Shown in pieces: positions 46,824-55,850 of a stretch of DNA of 64,000 nucleotides. A model generated the notes under the pieces. That model did no database searches. It was not told the origin of the DNA and worked only from the letters and a program-made list of their open reading frames with translations. The first letter of the stretch is position 1; each line of letters starts with the position of its first letter. The translations under genes were made by a program, and so were the position numbers. The stretch comes from Arthrobacter sp. H-02-3 (lineage in GTDB: Bacteria > Actinomycetota > Actinomycetes > Actinomycetales > Micrococcaceae): NCBI RefSeq assembly GCF_003097355.1, contig NZ_PYUI01000017.1, forward strand, positions 1-64,000. Direction: 5' to 3'.

Positions 46824-47018
46824 TTAGATGCCGAGCATCTTCCGGATGACCTTGGCGTCGCCCTTGAAGACGATCTTGTCGCCGGCAAGGCGACGGGTCA
46901 GCCGTGAGGACTTGTGCTCGAGGTAGTGACGGCGGTTGGCCTGCTGACGGCGCAGCTTGCCGCTACCGGTCAGCTTGAAGCGCTTCTTAGCACCGCTGTG
47001 GGTCTTCATCTTCGGCAT
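46824..47018 (-). CDS. rpmI: 50S ribosomal protein L35
   Basis: 64 residues, opening [20 protein letters not shown] and ending KMLGI as is typical of L35. It is between infC and rplT in the standard infC-rpmI-rplT order. AAGGAGAT lies upstream of the ATG. Confidence 0.98.
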   Translation of the reverse strand: MPKMKTHSGAKKRFKLTGSGKLRRQQANRRHYLEHKSSRLTRRLAGDKIVFKGDAKVIRKMLGI

Positions 47019-47133
47019 GGGAACCGATCTCCTTACGTATCCGCAGAAAAGTCTGCAGCTCTTTCGTGCAGCCGCCCCTGCGGGCGGCGTGCTGGTTGCT
47101 TGCTGCCGGACATTGCTGTCCGGCAGCCGTGAA

Positions 47134-48252
47134 CTAGTTGGTCTTCTTGCTGCCGGGCTTGGCGGCAGCCCGGGGGGCGGCCGGCCGTGCGGCGGGCTTC
47201 GGAGCTGCAGGCCTCGGAACCGGCTTCGGAGCAGCGACCGGCTTCGGTGCTGCTGCCGGAGCGGCCGGAGCGGATTCCGCAGCCTTCTCCTCCGGAGCCT
47301 TAGCCACGGGGGCCTTAGCCACGGGAGCCGGGGCCGGAGCGGCCTTCGGAGCCTCGGGAGCCTTGGCTGCTGCCGGCTTCTCGGCCGCCTTCGGAGCCTC
47401 GGGAGCCTTGGCTGCTGCCGGCTTCTCGGCTGCCTTGGGAGCAGCTTCCTTCGGGGCTTCCTGGGCCGGAGCCTCCTCGGCCTTGGCTTCCTCGACCGGG
47501 GCGTGCGTGGCTGCCGCCGTTTCAGCCGTGGTCTCTTCGACCTTGGCTTCTTCGACCGCGGGAGCCTCCGTTGCAGGAGCCTCCGTCGCTACCACGTAGC
47601 CTTCCGGCAGGAGGTCGGACAGCGTCTGCGTGAGCGGGGCGTTGCCGCCGGAGACGTCGACGCGGCCTGATGCCTTGGCTTCGTTCTCAGCCTTGGCTTC
47701 CGCACGCTGCGTTGCGCGGCGGGCCTCTGCCTTGGCTTCAGCCTTGTTCTTCAGCGGGCCCACCACCATGACCATGTTGCGGCCATCGATCCGGGGGCTG
47801 GACTCCACAACGCCAACTTCGGCGACGTCGTCCGCGAAACGCTGGAGTAGGCGGATGCCCATCTCGGGACGCTGCTGCTCACGGCCGCGGAACTGAATCA
47901 TGGCCTTGACCTTGTCACCAGCGCCGAGGAAGCGGAGCGCGTGGCCGCGCTTCGTCTCGTAGTCGTGGGTGTCAATCTTCAGGCGGAAGCGGATTTCCTT
48001 CAGGACCGTGTTGGTCTGATTCTTCCGGGCCTCGCGCGCCTTGACAGCGGCCTCGTACTTGTACTTGCCGAAGTCCATCAGCTTGCACACCGGAGGCTTG
48101 GCCTGCGGTGCAACTTCAACGAGATCAAGATCGGACTCGGCAGCCAAACGCAGGGCATCCTCAATACGGACAATTCCTACCTGTTCGCCTGCAGGGCCGA
48201 CCAGCCGCACCTCGGGGACGCGGATACGCTCATTGATTCTTGGCTCGCTAAT
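47134..48252 (-). CDS. infC: translation initiation factor IF-3 with long C-terminal extension
   Basis: Prevents premature 70S formation and proofreads start-codon choice. The start is the rare codon ATT at 48252: AGGAG lies 7 bases upstream and the protein then begins [10 protein letters not shown], the usual IF-3 N-terminus. AUU starts are the known basis of infC autoregulation. The N- and C-domains fill residues 1-170 ([15 protein letters not shown]). After that comes an approximately 200-residue low-complexity tail of Ala, Pro, Lys and Glu, giving 372 aa compared with about 180 in most bacteria. Part of the tail is a 45-bp tandem duplication (47342-47431). Confidence 0.95.
   Translation of the reverse strand: MSEPRINERIRVPEVRLVGPAGEQVGIVRIEDALRLAAESDLDLVEVAPQAKPPVCKLMDFGKYKYEAAVKAREARKNQTNTVLKEIRFRLKIDTHDYETKRGHALRFLGAGDKVKAMIQFRGREQQRPEMGIRLLQRFADDVAEVGVVESSPRIDGRNMVMVVGPLKNKAEAKAEARRATQRAEAKAENEAKASGRVDVSGGNAPLTQTLSDLLPEGYVVATEAPATEAPAVEEAKVEETTAETAAATHAPVEEAKAEEAPAQEAPKEAAPKAAEKPAAAKAPEAPKAAEKPAAAKAPEAPKAAPAPAPVAKAPVAKAPEEKAAESAPAAPAAAPKPVAAPKPVPRPAAPKPAARPAAPRAAAKPGSKKTN
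47342..47431 (-). repeat. 45-bp tandem duplication in the infC tail
   Basis: Two near-identical 45-base units (47342-47386 and 47387-47431) encode twice [15 protein letters not shown]-type sequence in the IF-3 C-terminal extension. Confidence 0.85.
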
Positions 48253-48650
48253 GTTAAAGCTCCTGTGTTCGTGAGGGGTATTCCACCGGCAAAAAGAGAA
48301 GGCCCCCAATTGCCGGAGCAATCGAAGGCCTCGAGATCGGAACTGCCGGCCTCAATGAGGCGGCATGCACTTTCGCCGGACCGGAGTCCGAGGTTGTGCC
48401 CGACCAGGTACCCGGCAACCTTGACTCCCGTGAGGGAGGGGCTTCCCGAAGGAAGTTTCGCGGCTGACGCGGGTGGGAGAGAACTCCGCTTGCAAACTAA
48501 AAGTCAATTCTACAGAAAGATACCCGCTCAACGCACGTGTGCGTCGCCGGGCACCGCCTACACCGGGAAGCACCAGTCAAGAACTAGCACCACAGGTAGG
48601 AAGCACTGCAGAATAACGACATTCAGTCGGTCTGTGACAAGCTTACCAGC
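48253..48650 (-). promoter_or_regulatory. infC leader region with possible attenuator (gap between infC and DUF1844 gene)
   Basis: About 400 bases without a gene. On the minus strand, just upstream of infC, a CCGGCAA / TTGCCGG pair encloses GGGGGCC and a run CTTTTT (about 48285-48325). An alternative AGGCC / GGCCT stem would place that T-run directly after a hairpin. These two structures exclude each other, as in leader attenuators that control infC-rpmI-rplT through L20 in other phyla. This is a reading by eye; no Rfam model was matched. Promoters for infC and the DUF1844 gene should also lie here. Confidence 0.4.
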
Positions 48651-49037
48651 ATGAGCACTTCAGACAGTAATTCCCATGTCTTCGAGCCCGCAGCCGCACA
48701 GGCCGACGTCTCGCAGCAGATTCGCGACATCTCGGAAGTCCCCGCGATCGAGGTCATCACCACGGCCGCCGTGCACCTGATGAGTGCCGCCGCAGTGAAG
48801 CTGGGCCTCGCCGCCGAGGAAAATGCCCAGGAACTCAAGGACCTGGACGAGGCCCGCAAACTCATCACCGCCCTTGCCGGCCTGGTGACGTCCGCGGCAC
48901 CGGAAATCGGCTCGCAGCACGCCGGGCCGTTGCGCGACGGACTGCGTTCGCTGCAGCTGGCCTTCCGCGAGGAATCGATCATCCCCGACGCTCCGGGCAA
49001 GGGCCCGGGCGAGAAGTACACCGGCCCCGTCAACTAG
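48651..49037 (+). CDS. DUF1844 domain protein
   Basis: A 128-residue helical protein of the DUF1844 family. It has an N-terminal helix pair, then the conserved AIEVITTAAVHLMSAAAVKLGL and DLDEARKLITALAGLV. Function is unknown. The gene is regularly found divergent from infC in actinobacteria. The stop codon lies inside the first unit of a 14-bp tandem repeat, and a strong terminator follows. Confidence 0.9.
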   Translation: MSTSDSNSHVFEPAAAQADVSQQIRDISEVPAIEVITTAAVHLMSAAAVKLGLAAEENAQELKDLDEARKLITALAGLVTSAAPEIGSQHAGPLRDGLRSLQLAFREESIIPDAPGKGPGEKYTGPVN

Positions 49038-49072
49038 TCCCAGTCAACTAGTCACGGCCAACTAGCCACGGC
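49031..49072. repeat. three 14-bp tandem repeats spanning the DUF1844 stop codon
   Basis: Units CAACTAGTCCCAGT (49031), CAACTAGTCACGGC (49045) and CAACTAGCCACGGC (49059). The first contains the gene's TAG stop, so the stop-codon region itself appears to have been duplicated downstream. Confidence 0.85.
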
Positions 49073-49099
49073 CACCTCAGCACTTTCGTCAGCTATGAC

Positions 49100-49150
49100 A
49101 CGCCGGCGGGCGGACCATCCGGGTCCGCCCGCCGGCGTCGTTAACTCTGT
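49100..49150. terminator. strong hairpin terminator after DUF1844 gene
   Basis: A perfect 17-bp GC-rich stem (49100-49116 with 49122-49138) with a 5-base loop, followed on the plus strand by CGTTAACTCTGTTT. It lies between convergent genes and may act on both. Confidence 0.85.
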
Positions 49151-49224
49151 TTCGATCCATCGGGACTCAGTGCGGCCCCCGGGGCCGGGCACGGCGCGGT
49201 CCCCCTGTCAGGGACGGCCCGGCG

Positions 49225-50538
49225 TCAAGCGTGGGCCAGGCGGCGGCGGCGCATCTGCTGCAGGACGAGTCCTACGAGGCAGAGGGCCACGCCAGCGAGC
49301 CCCACGGCGACGAAGCCGGCCGACGGGCCGATGACGTCGATGAACAGCCCGGCGAGCGGCGCGCCCAACGCCACGCCGCCGGTGAGCGAGGACCCGTACC
49401 AGCCCATAGCCTCGCCGCGGCGGCTCTCGTCAACGAGTTCGGCCACCTTTTCCGAGGCCGCGGACAGCACCGGTGCGCACAGCAGCCCCGGCAACAGCGA
49501 GAGCAGGCTGAGGGTCCAGGTATCGGTCGCGAACGCCATCGGGACCGTCAGCGCTGACATTCCCAACAGCAGGAGGATCGGCGAGACGGGCCGGTGCATG
49601 GCGCCGTAGATTATGCCGCCCACTACCGAGGCCGCGCACCAGAAGACGAAGACGATCCCGATTTCGCCCTCGTGCCCGCCGGTCTGGAGGGCTGCGACGA
49701 TGCCGACGTCGGTGCCGCTGAGGACCATGCCGGCACCGGCCGCGACGGCGAAGACGGCTCCCACGGCGGCGGTGAACCAACTGAAATTGTGTATGACCCG
49801 GTGGCGAAGGCCAGAGCGCCGCTGCCGCCGTTCCTCGGCCGCGGCCGCCAGGGGCGCCAGTTCGGCCGCGGCCTCCTGGAGGTGGGCCGGCGCGGCGGCG
49901 ACGACGGCGGCCTCCGCGCACTCGAGCTCCTCCGCCTCGAGCCCGGCGTCGGGGGCCGCGCTCCGGGTGGGCGGATTAAACCACATGAGGAAAAGTCCGG
50001 AGACGGACGTGGCCACGCCGACTATTGTCAGGCCCAGGACCGACTGCCCGCTGGTGGCGACGACGGCGCCGACTGCGGGGCCGATCATGAAGACCAGCTC
50101 GGTGGCGATGGCATCGAGGGCGAAGGCGGTGCGGCGCTGGTCCCCGGCGGCCAGTACGCCCAGGGACTGCCGCACCACGCTGAAGATGGGCAGCGTGAGC
50201 AGGCCGCCGACGAAGACCAACGGCAGCAGGACCTCGTAGGAGACGTGCGGCACGATGGACCAGATCACGGTCTCGGAGATGACGGACGGGATGAGCGCCT
50301 TGCGCAGTCCCACGGTGTCGACCCGGCGTCCGCGCCAGGGCGCCCCGACGGCGATTCCGATCGTCATGACGGCGGCCGCCGCGCCGGCGGCCGCGTAGCC
50401 CTGGCCGAGGGTCAGGACGATGTGCAGGGTCAGCAGGACGCCGGCCGCCGAGTGCGGTATGCGGGCAATCATCCCGACCAGCAGGAGCCGCCTGATGGGC
50501 CGGACGGCGAGCAGCTCCCGGTAAAGCGCGAAATTCAC
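49225..50538 (-). CDS. MFS transporter
   Basis: A 437-residue 12-helix major facilitator. It has two six-helix halves with a long charged central loop (about 200-245, Ala/Glu-rich). The first half has GRRVDTVGLRKALIPSV between helices 2 and 3. The second half has GRMMIS-like spacing and GEAMGWYGSSLTGGVALGAPLAGL. The family is probably efflux (YcaD/EmrD-like); the substrate is unknown. I use GTG 50538 with AAGGA 9 bases upstream. It lies 63 bases after the SseB gene. Confidence 0.87.
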   Translation of the reverse strand: MNFALYRELLAVRPIRRLLLVGMIARIPHSAAGVLLTLHIVLTLGQGYAAAGAAAAVMTIGIAVGAPWRGRRVDTVGLRKALIPSVISETVIWSIVPHVSYEVLLPLVFVGGLLTLPIFSVVRQSLGVLAAGDQRRTAFALDAIATELVFMIGPAVGAVVATSGQSVLGLTIVGVATSVSGLFLMWFNPPTRSAAPDAGLEAEELECAEAAVVAAAPAHLQEAAAELAPLAAAAEERRQRRSGLRHRVIHNFSWFTAAVGAVFAVAAGAGMVLSGTDVGIVAALQTGGHEGEIGIVFVFWCAASVVGGIIYGAMHRPVSPILLLLGMSALTVPMAFATDTWTLSLLSLLPGLLCAPVLSAASEKVAELVDESRRGEAMGWYGSSLTGGVALGAPLAGLFIDVIGPSAGFVAVGLAGVALCLVGLVLQQMRRRRLAHA

Positions 50539-50601
50539 GACACTACATCCTTCTGGTACTGCCCACGGCAGCACCGGGAGGTCCCCCCGTTGGGCCGTCA
50601 G

Positions 50602-51528
50602 CTATGGTGCTGCGCGCTGCAGCTTGACCTCGATTGAGTCAACCCGCTCGGCAAAGAATTCATTCCGGGCCCAGTCGTTGTTGAGGCCGGCGACGATGGA
50701 CTGCACGCCGGCGGCGTCGAGTCCGTCCTCAAGGTACAGGACCACGCGGAGTTCCGGGCCGGATCCCCCGCCGGGGAGCCGCCTGCCATCGGCTGTAGCC
50801 GAGGCAATTCCACCCCCCGGATGAATTTCAACACGGCGGACCGCCGGAAAGCCAACCGCGCTGTCCCCGAGGGCGCGCGCGAGTTCCGGATCGGCATACG
50901 ACGGCGTCCAGGTTTGCTGCTGGGCCAGTGCCCAGACCGCCGGTCTGCGGACCACGAATGTCAGGTCCGCGCCGGGATCCAGCACGAGCAGCTCGGCACC
51001 TTCCGCAACGGCCGACAGGGCCGCCCGGGCCGCGTAGACCGCCACCGGCCTGGCCTCCGGATGCCAGGCCTCCAGTGACGCCGCCGAGGTGAAGACCGGC
51101 ATGGCCGTCCGTCCGTCCGGCGCTTTGAGCGTGACGAGGGCCATATCGGCCTGCTTGTCGGCATGGAGGCCGCCGGCGCCTTCCCCCTCCTCGGCGAGCT
51201 GGGCCAGGATGGGCACGAAGACCCGGGCGGTGGCAAGCGCGGCCACCACGGCTGCCTCGTCGCCGGTGCCCGCGGCGAGGTTGGCCACGGCCGCTAGGTA
51301 GCCGGCGTCGGCAGCGCCGTCGTCGTCCTCGAAATTATGGATCTTCGCGGCTTCCCCGGACAGGCTGCGGCCCGCCCAGGGTTGGCCAGCGGAGTCCGTG
51401 GCGCCGCCGGCGCCGGCGAGGGCAGCCGCGATATGTCCGGGCAGATGCCGGACCGGAGCCGCGCCGGCGTCCGGCTGCCCTGAGTTGTGGGGGTCGTGGG
51501 TGTCGCCGGGCTCGCGGGTGTGCGTCAT
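50602..51528 (-). CDS. SseB family protein
   Basis: A 308-residue protein with an SseB N-terminal-like domain (about 75-185: DDDGAADAGYLAAVANLA, RVFVPILA, LVTLKAPDGRTAMPVFTSAASLEAW) and a second conserved C-terminal domain (about 210-305). The family is named after an enhanced-serine-sensitivity gene of E. coli, and its molecular role is unclear. I start at ATG 51528; it is 13 bases after priA and probably belongs to the his operon, as is common in actinobacteria. Confidence 0.85.
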   Translation of the reverse strand: MTHTREPGDTHDPHNSGQPDAGAAPVRHLPGHIAAALAGAGGATDSAGQPWAGRSLSGEAAKIHNFEDDDGAADAGYLAAVANLAAGTGDEAAVVAALATARVFVPILAQLAEEGEGAGGLHADKQADMALVTLKAPDGRTAMPVFTSAASLEAWHPEARPVAVYAARAALSAVAEGAELLVLDPGADLTFVVRRPAVWALAQQQTWTPSYADPELARALGDSAVGFPAVRRVEIHPGGGIASATADGRRLPGGGSGPELRVVLYLEDGLDAAGVQSIVAGLNNDWARNEFFAERVDSIEVKLQRAAP

Positions 51529-51541
51529 GACCGGTGACCGC

Positions 51542-52288
51542 TTAGCGGCGGCCGGCGACGTCGAGGGCCTGGGGCAGTGTGAAGTTGCCGTTGTAGAGGG
51601 CCTTGCCGATGATGGCGCCCTCGACGCCGAGCGGCACCAGGGACCGCAGGACCTGCAGGTCCTCAAGGCTGGAAATGCCGCCGGAGGCGACCACCGGCTT
51701 GCCCGTCTTCTCGACCATCTGGCGCAGGAGTTCGACGTTGGGGCCCTGGAGGGTGCCGTCCTTGGTCACGTCGGTGACGACGTACCGGGCGCAGCCGGCG
51801 TCTTCGAGGCGGCCGAGCACCTCCCAGAGGTCCCCGCCTTCCTTGGTCCAGCCGCGGCCGGCGAGCGTGGTACCGCGGACATCGAGGCCGACGGCGATCT
51901 TATCGCCAAAGCGCTCGATTACCCGGGAGGTCCATTCCGGGTTCTCCAGTGCCGCGGTGCCCAGGTTCACGCGGGCCACGCCGAGGTCGAGCGCCTTTTC
52001 GAGGGATTCGTCGTCGCGCAGGCCGCCGGAGAGTTCCACCTTGATGTCCAGCCGCCCCACGACCTCGCGCAGCAGTTCAGCGTTGGAGCCGCGCCCGAAT
52101 GCGGCGTCCAGGTCCACCAGATGCACCCACTCGGCCCCCTGCTGCTGCCAGTTGAGGGCGGCCTCCAGCGGGGTGCCGTAGCTCGTCTCGCTGCCGGCTT
52201 CGCCCTGCACGAGCCGGACGGCCTGGCCGTTGACGACGTCGACGGCAGGCAGAAGCTCGAGTACGGACAGCGGGGTTTCGGTGGTCAT
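51542..52288 (-). CDS. priA: phosphoribosyl isomerase A (HisA/PriA)
   Basis: TIM-barrel sugar isomerase of histidine biosynthesis (ProFAR isomerase). In actinobacteria lacking trpF it also performs the PRA isomerase step of tryptophan synthesis. The 248 residues show [15 protein letters not shown] with catalytic Asp, [26 protein letters not shown] with the second Asp, and [12 protein letters not shown]. Whether it is bifunctional depends on the absence of trpF elsewhere. Confidence 0.94.
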   Translation of the reverse strand: MTTETPLSVLELLPAVDVVNGQAVRLVQGEAGSETSYGTPLEAALNWQQQGAEWVHLVDLDAAFGRGSNAELLREVVGRLDIKVELSGGLRDDESLEKALDLGVARVNLGTAALENPEWTSRVIERFGDKIAVGLDVRGTTLAGRGWTKEGGDLWEVLGRLEDAGCARYVVTDVTKDGTLQGPNVELLRQMVEKTGKPVVASGGISSLEDLQVLRSLVPLGVEGAIIGKALYNGNFTLPQALDVAGRR

Positions 52289-52336
52289 CGTGGTGTCCTC
52301 AGCTCGGGATGGTGGGTCAGGAACGCGGCGCGGTCG

Positions 52337-52495
52337 TCAGGACGCCGGCAGGGTCAGAAGATAGGCGGCCAGCAGCGACATGCCGGCCAGGATGTAGAAC
52401 ACGACCTCCACCCAGCGCGGACTTTTCTGCTGGCGGAAGGAGATTGCGCCGCCGACCAGCAGGCCGGCGATGCCCATGAGGACCAGGGACCACAT
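52337..52495 (-). CDS. small membrane protein in the his operon
   Basis: A 52-residue reading frame with ATG at 52495 directly touching the hisH stop (TAGATG) and TGA at 52337. It encodes two hydrophobic helices (about 2-18, MWSLVLMGIAGLLVGGAI, and 31-50, VVFYILAGMSLLAAYLLTLP) joined by the basic loop SFRQQKSPRW. The fixed position between hisH and priA, the coupling to hisH and the clean two-helix pattern argue for a real gene. I recognise no function; membrane location is inferred. Confidence 0.7.
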   Translation of the reverse strand: MWSLVLMGIAGLLVGGAISFRQQKSPRWVEVVFYILAGMSLLAAYLLTLPAS

Positions 52496-53227
52496 CTAGG
52501 CGGTCTGTTCCGGTGCCGCGGGGCGCAGGCTGTCGACCCAGTTGCGCAGGAGCCGGGCGCCGGCGTCGCCGGACTTCTCCGGGTGGAACTGCGTGGCGCA
52601 CAGCGGGCCGTTCTCCACGGCCGCAATGAACGGGGCACCGTGTTCGGACCAGGTCACCAGGGGCGCCGCCATCCGGGGCTGGATGACGTCGAAGTCCCAG
52701 TGCTGGACCCCGTAGGAGTGCACGAAGTAGAAGCGCTCACCCTCGACGCCGGCGAACAACTTGGATCCCTCCGGGACGGAGACGGTGTTCCAGCCCATAT
52801 GGGGCACGACGTCGGCGGGCAGCAACTCGACCTTGCCGGGCCACTCCCCCATGCCTTCGGCTTCCGTGCCGTGCTCGACGCCTGCCTCGAACAGCACCTG
52901 GAGTCCCACGCAGATGGCAAGCACGGGGCGGCCGCCGGCGACGCGGCGGCCGATCATGCGGATGGCATCCACGGACTTGAGCTCGCGCATGACGGTTTCG
53001 AAGGCGCCGACGCCGGGGACCACGAGGCCGTCGGCGTTGAGGACGTCCTCGGGCTTGGAACTGAGGATGACCTCGGCGCCGGCCCGCTCCAGAGCACGGA
53101 CTGCAGAGCGGACGTTGCCGGAACCGTAGTCCAGCACAGTGACGGTCGGCTTTCCCTCCGGAGACACCGGCTTGGTTCCGGCGGCGGGGTCGATGATGGC
53201 CCCGTCGCGCAGGACCGGGCCGGTCAC
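52496..53227 (-). CDS. hisH: imidazole glycerol phosphate synthase subunit HisH
   Basis: Class I glutamine amidotransferase that delivers ammonia to HisF. The nucleophile is in [10 protein letters not shown] and the His/Glu pair in [11 protein letters not shown]. Residues 1-27 are an extension before [16 protein letters not shown] start overlapping the hisB stop (GTGA). The partner hisF is not in the window and probably lies elsewhere. Confidence 0.95.
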   Translation of the reverse strand: MTGPVLRDGAIIDPAAGTKPVSPEGKPTVTVLDYGSGNVRSAVRALERAGAEVILSSKPEDVLNADGLVVPGVGAFETVMRELKSVDAIRMIGRRVAGGRPVLAICVGLQVLFEAGVEHGTEAEGMGEWPGKVELLPADVVPHMGWNTVSVPEGSKLFAGVEGERFYFVHSYGVQHWDFDVIQPRMAAPLVTWSEHGAPFIAAVENGPLCATQFHPEKSGDAGARLLRNWVDSLRPAAPEQTA

Positions 53228-53850
53228 AGGGCGCCCTTGGTGGACGGGATGCCCTCGACCCGGGGGTCCGGTTCGACGGCTGCGCGCAGGGCCCGGGCGA
53301 ACGCCTTGAACTGGGCCTCGACGATGTGGTGGGGGTCGCGTCCGGCCGTGACGTTCATGTGAAGGCAGATCCCGGCGTGGAGCGTGATCGCCTCGAACAC
53401 GTGGCGGGTCAGCGAGCCGGTGAAGTGGCCGCCGATCAGGTGGTATTCCTGGCCTGCCGGCTCGCCGGCGTGCACAAGGTAGGGCCGGCCCGAGACGTCG
53501 ACGACGGCCTGCGCGAGGGCCTCATCCAGGGGCACGGTCGCCTCGCCGAAGCGGCGGATTCCGGCCTTGTTGCCCAACGCGGTCCGCAGAACCTCGCCAA
53601 AGGTGATGGCCACGTCCTCGACGGTGTGGTGGACATCGATGTGGGTGTCGCCGGTGGCCTTGACGGTCATGTCAATCAGCGAGTGCTTGCTCAGGGCCGT
53701 CAGCATGTGGTCGTAGAACGGGACCGACGTGCTGATATCCGAGACCCCGGTGCCGTCCAGGTTGATCTCGACCAGGACCGAGGACTCACTGGTGGTCCGT
53801 TCCATGCGTGCGGTCCGGCCCTCGGCGGCGGTGGCTCCGGTGTTGCTCAT
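53224..53850 (-). CDS. hisB: imidazoleglycerol-phosphate dehydratase
   Basis: Sixth step of histidine biosynthesis. The two Mn-binding motifs are visible: [11 protein letters not shown] and the related [13 protein letters not shown] region, plus [15 protein letters not shown] near the end. 208 residues from ATG 53850, which has AAAGGA upstream; monofunctional as in other actinobacteria (no phosphatase domain). Confidence 0.96.
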   Translation of the reverse strand: MSNTGATAAEGRTARMERTTSESSVLVEINLDGTGVSDISTSVPFYDHMLTALSKHSLIDMTVKATGDTHIDVHHTVEDVAITFGEVLRTALGNKAGIRRFGEATVPLDEALAQAVVDVSGRPYLVHAGEPAGQEYHLIGGHFTGSLTRHVFEAITLHAGICLHMNVTAGRDPHHIVEAQFKAFARALRAAVEPDPRVEGIPSTKGAL

Positions 53851-53920
53851 GTAGATGTGTCCTTTGGAAGAAGGCAGGGTGCTGGGCAGTCTGGCGGGGC
53901 GCACTGGCTCCCCGTCAAGT

Positions 53921-55039
53921 CTAGGCCTGCGGCGTTGCGTGGCTGGTCAGGATGCGTTCAAGGGCTTCGAGGAAGGCTGTGGTTTCCGTCTCAGTGCCCG
54001 CGGTCACGCGAAGGTGCCCCGGGATGCCGACGTCGCGGATGAGGACGCCGGCGTCCAGTAGGCCCTGCCAGACGTCGTGCGGGCTCTCCAGGCCGCCGAA
54101 GAACACGTAGTTCGAATCGGAAGCCGCCGGCTTGAGGCCCAGGCGGGTCAGCTCGGACACGATCCGGTCGCGCTGGCGCTTGATGTCCTCGACGTCGGCC
54201 ATGAGGGCCACGCGGTGGTGCAGTGCGGCCAGGGCCGTCGCCTGCGTGATAGCTGACAGGTGGTACGGCAGACGGACCAGCCGCAGGGCGTCGGTGACCT
54301 CCGGAGCCGCTGCCATGTACCCGAGCCGCGCCCCGGCGAGGGCGAAGGCCTTGCTCATGGTGCGCGAGACGATGAGCCGCTCCCGGCCGGGCAGCAGGGT
54401 CAGCGCGCTGGGTGTGCCGTCGTGGGCAAACTCGTGGTACGCCTCGTCGACGATCACGATGGTCTGGCTGGCCTGGCCGGCGTCATAGACGGCCTCGACG
54501 ACATCAAGACCCAGTCCGGTACCGGTGGGGTTGTTCGGGGAGCATAGGAAGACAATGTTGGGCTGCAGTTCCCGGACCTGGCGGGCAGCCGATTCCGCGC
54601 TGAGCCCGTAGTCCGCCGCGCGGGCGCCGACGATGTACTCCGTGTCCGTGCCGGCGGCCAGCAGCGGGTACATCGAGTATGTGGGAGGGAAACCGAGGGC
54701 CGTCCGGCCGGGGCCGCCAAAGGCCTGGAGGATTTGCTGAAGGACTTCGTTGGAGCCGTTCGCGGCCCAGATGTTCTCCGCGCCCAGACCGTGGCCAAGG
54801 TACTCGGCCAGGGCTTCCCGCAATTCGGTGAACTCCCGGTCCGGATACCGGTTCAGCCCGGCTGCGGCGGCGCTGACAGCCTCGGTGATGGCGGCGCGGA
54901 CGTCGGCCGGGACACCATGGGTGTTCTCGTTGACGTTGAGCAGAATGGGGACGTCCAGCTGGGGTGCGCCATACGGTCGCAGGCCGCGCAGATTGGTTCG
55001 GAGGGGCAGTCGGTTGAGGCGCTCAAGCTGGTCAGTCAC
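53921..55039 (-). CDS. hisC: histidinol-phosphate aminotransferase
   Basis: PLP class I/II aminotransferase of histidine synthesis, 372 residues. The PLP-lysine context is [16 protein letters not shown], and NPTGTG and DEAYHEF are present. The GTG start is preceded by TAAACT 6 bases upstream and no SD, so this transcript could also be leaderless. First gene of hisC-hisB-hisH-(small ORF)-priA here; hisD is not adjacent upstream. Confidence 0.95.
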   Translation of the reverse strand: MTDQLERLNRLPLRTNLRGLRPYGAPQLDVPILLNVNENTHGVPADVRAAITEAVSAAAAGLNRYPDREFTELREALAEYLGHGLGAENIWAANGSNEVLQQILQAFGGPGRTALGFPPTYSMYPLLAAGTDTEYIVGARAADYGLSAESAARQVRELQPNIVFLCSPNNPTGTGLGLDVVEAVYDAGQASQTIVIVDEAYHEFAHDGTPSALTLLPGRERLIVSRTMSKAFALAGARLGYMAAAPEVTDALRLVRLPYHLSAITQATALAALHHRVALMADVEDIKRQRDRIVSELTRLGLKPAASDSNYVFFGGLESPHDVWQGLLDAGVLIRDVGIPGHLRVTAGTETETTAFLEALERILTSHATPQA

Positions 55040-55107
55040 GTGACCAGTTTAAGTGGAAGCGGGACGGGCGCTGAAACTGTGACGCCCGGGACGGGCGCCG
55101 GCGGTAC

Positions 55108-55497
55108 CTACTTGGACGGAACGAACAGCTGCTGGCCCGGCATCACACGCGCAGCGTCAAGGTTGTTCAGCTGCACGATATCGGCCACGACGTCACGGGG
55201 ATCGCGTTCCGGCGCGACGGTCCCCGCAATGGCCCAGAGGGACTCCCCCGGCTGGACTGTCACGGAAACAGTGGGCGTCACATTGAGCTGGTCCGCGGAA
55301 TCCGCCGCCTTGGCCGGAGCGTTGAGGAATCCGCTGAACGACAAGATGAGCGCTGCCAGCAGGATCAGCGGGATCCCGAAGAAGACGAACCGTCCGCGCC
55401 GGGTGAGCCGCAGCGGCGCCTGCTTCGGCCGCCGGGTGACCCCACGGTCCGTGATGCTGTGATCAAAAGTGCTGTGAAACGCGCTTGATGCTGACAT
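55108..55497 (-). CDS. DivS/ChiZ-like LysM membrane protein (SOS cell-division inhibitor)
   Basis: A 129-residue protein with a basic cytoplasmic N-terminus (1-36), one membrane helix (about 37-58) and an external LysM domain (about 78-127, VQPGESLWAIAGTVA ... VMPGQQLFVP). This architecture and its position divergent from lexA match Corynebacterium DivS and mycobacterial Rv2719c (ChiZ), SOS-induced suppressors of division. Start ATG 55497 has AGGAGGG 8 bases upstream. The SOS box at 55614 lies in the shared intergenic region. Assignment is by context and architecture, not sequence identity. Confidence 0.8.
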   Translation of the reverse strand: MSASSAFHSTFDHSITDRGVTRRPKQAPLRLTRRGRFVFFGIPLILLAALILSFSGFLNAPAKAADSADQLNVTPTVSVTVQPGESLWAIAGTVAPERDPRDVVADIVQLNNLDAARVMPGQQLFVPSK

Positions 55498-55613
55498 GAA
55501 CTGAGCCCTCCTGGACCATACGGTGCCGCCGGCGTTCTCCACATACTCGCCGCCAACCGGCCGAACCTTCGAACATAGAACCGAACAATGCACTCGACTC
55601 GCAAATCCTTAAA

Positions 55614-55629
55614 TCGAACACATATTCGA
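55614..55629. promoter_or_regulatory. SOS (LexA) box, lexA / DivS-like intergenic region
   Basis: TCGAACACATATTCGA, one base from the consensus TCGAAC-N4-GTTCGA, in the region between the divergent DivS-like gene and lexA. It is nearer the DivS-like gene, so it probably controls that promoter. Confidence 0.8.
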
Positions 55630-55680
55630 ACTTTGCTAGTTCTGTTTTAGCACTTAGTAACGAACGATGTCGAGACTCGC

Positions 55681-55696
55681 TAGAACAAATGTTTGA
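55681..55696. promoter_or_regulatory. second, weaker SOS-box-like site nearer lexA
   Basis: TAGAACAAATGTTTGA matches the LexA consensus with two changes (GAAC-N4-GTTTG core kept). It lies about 155 bases upstream of the lexA start and could serve lexA autoregulation. Confidence 0.55.
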
Positions 55697-55850
55697 AAAA
55701 GCTCTGCCGCTGGCCTACTTTTGAGGGAAAGAACAACAGCTTGTGAACTCGTTCATCGGTAGTTGATCAGGAGGGTCTGACATTTCAGGCCGGAAGTTCC
55801 CGGTGACAGCAGCCACGGCGGCCGGGTGGAACGGAAAGGCGTTGGCGAAC

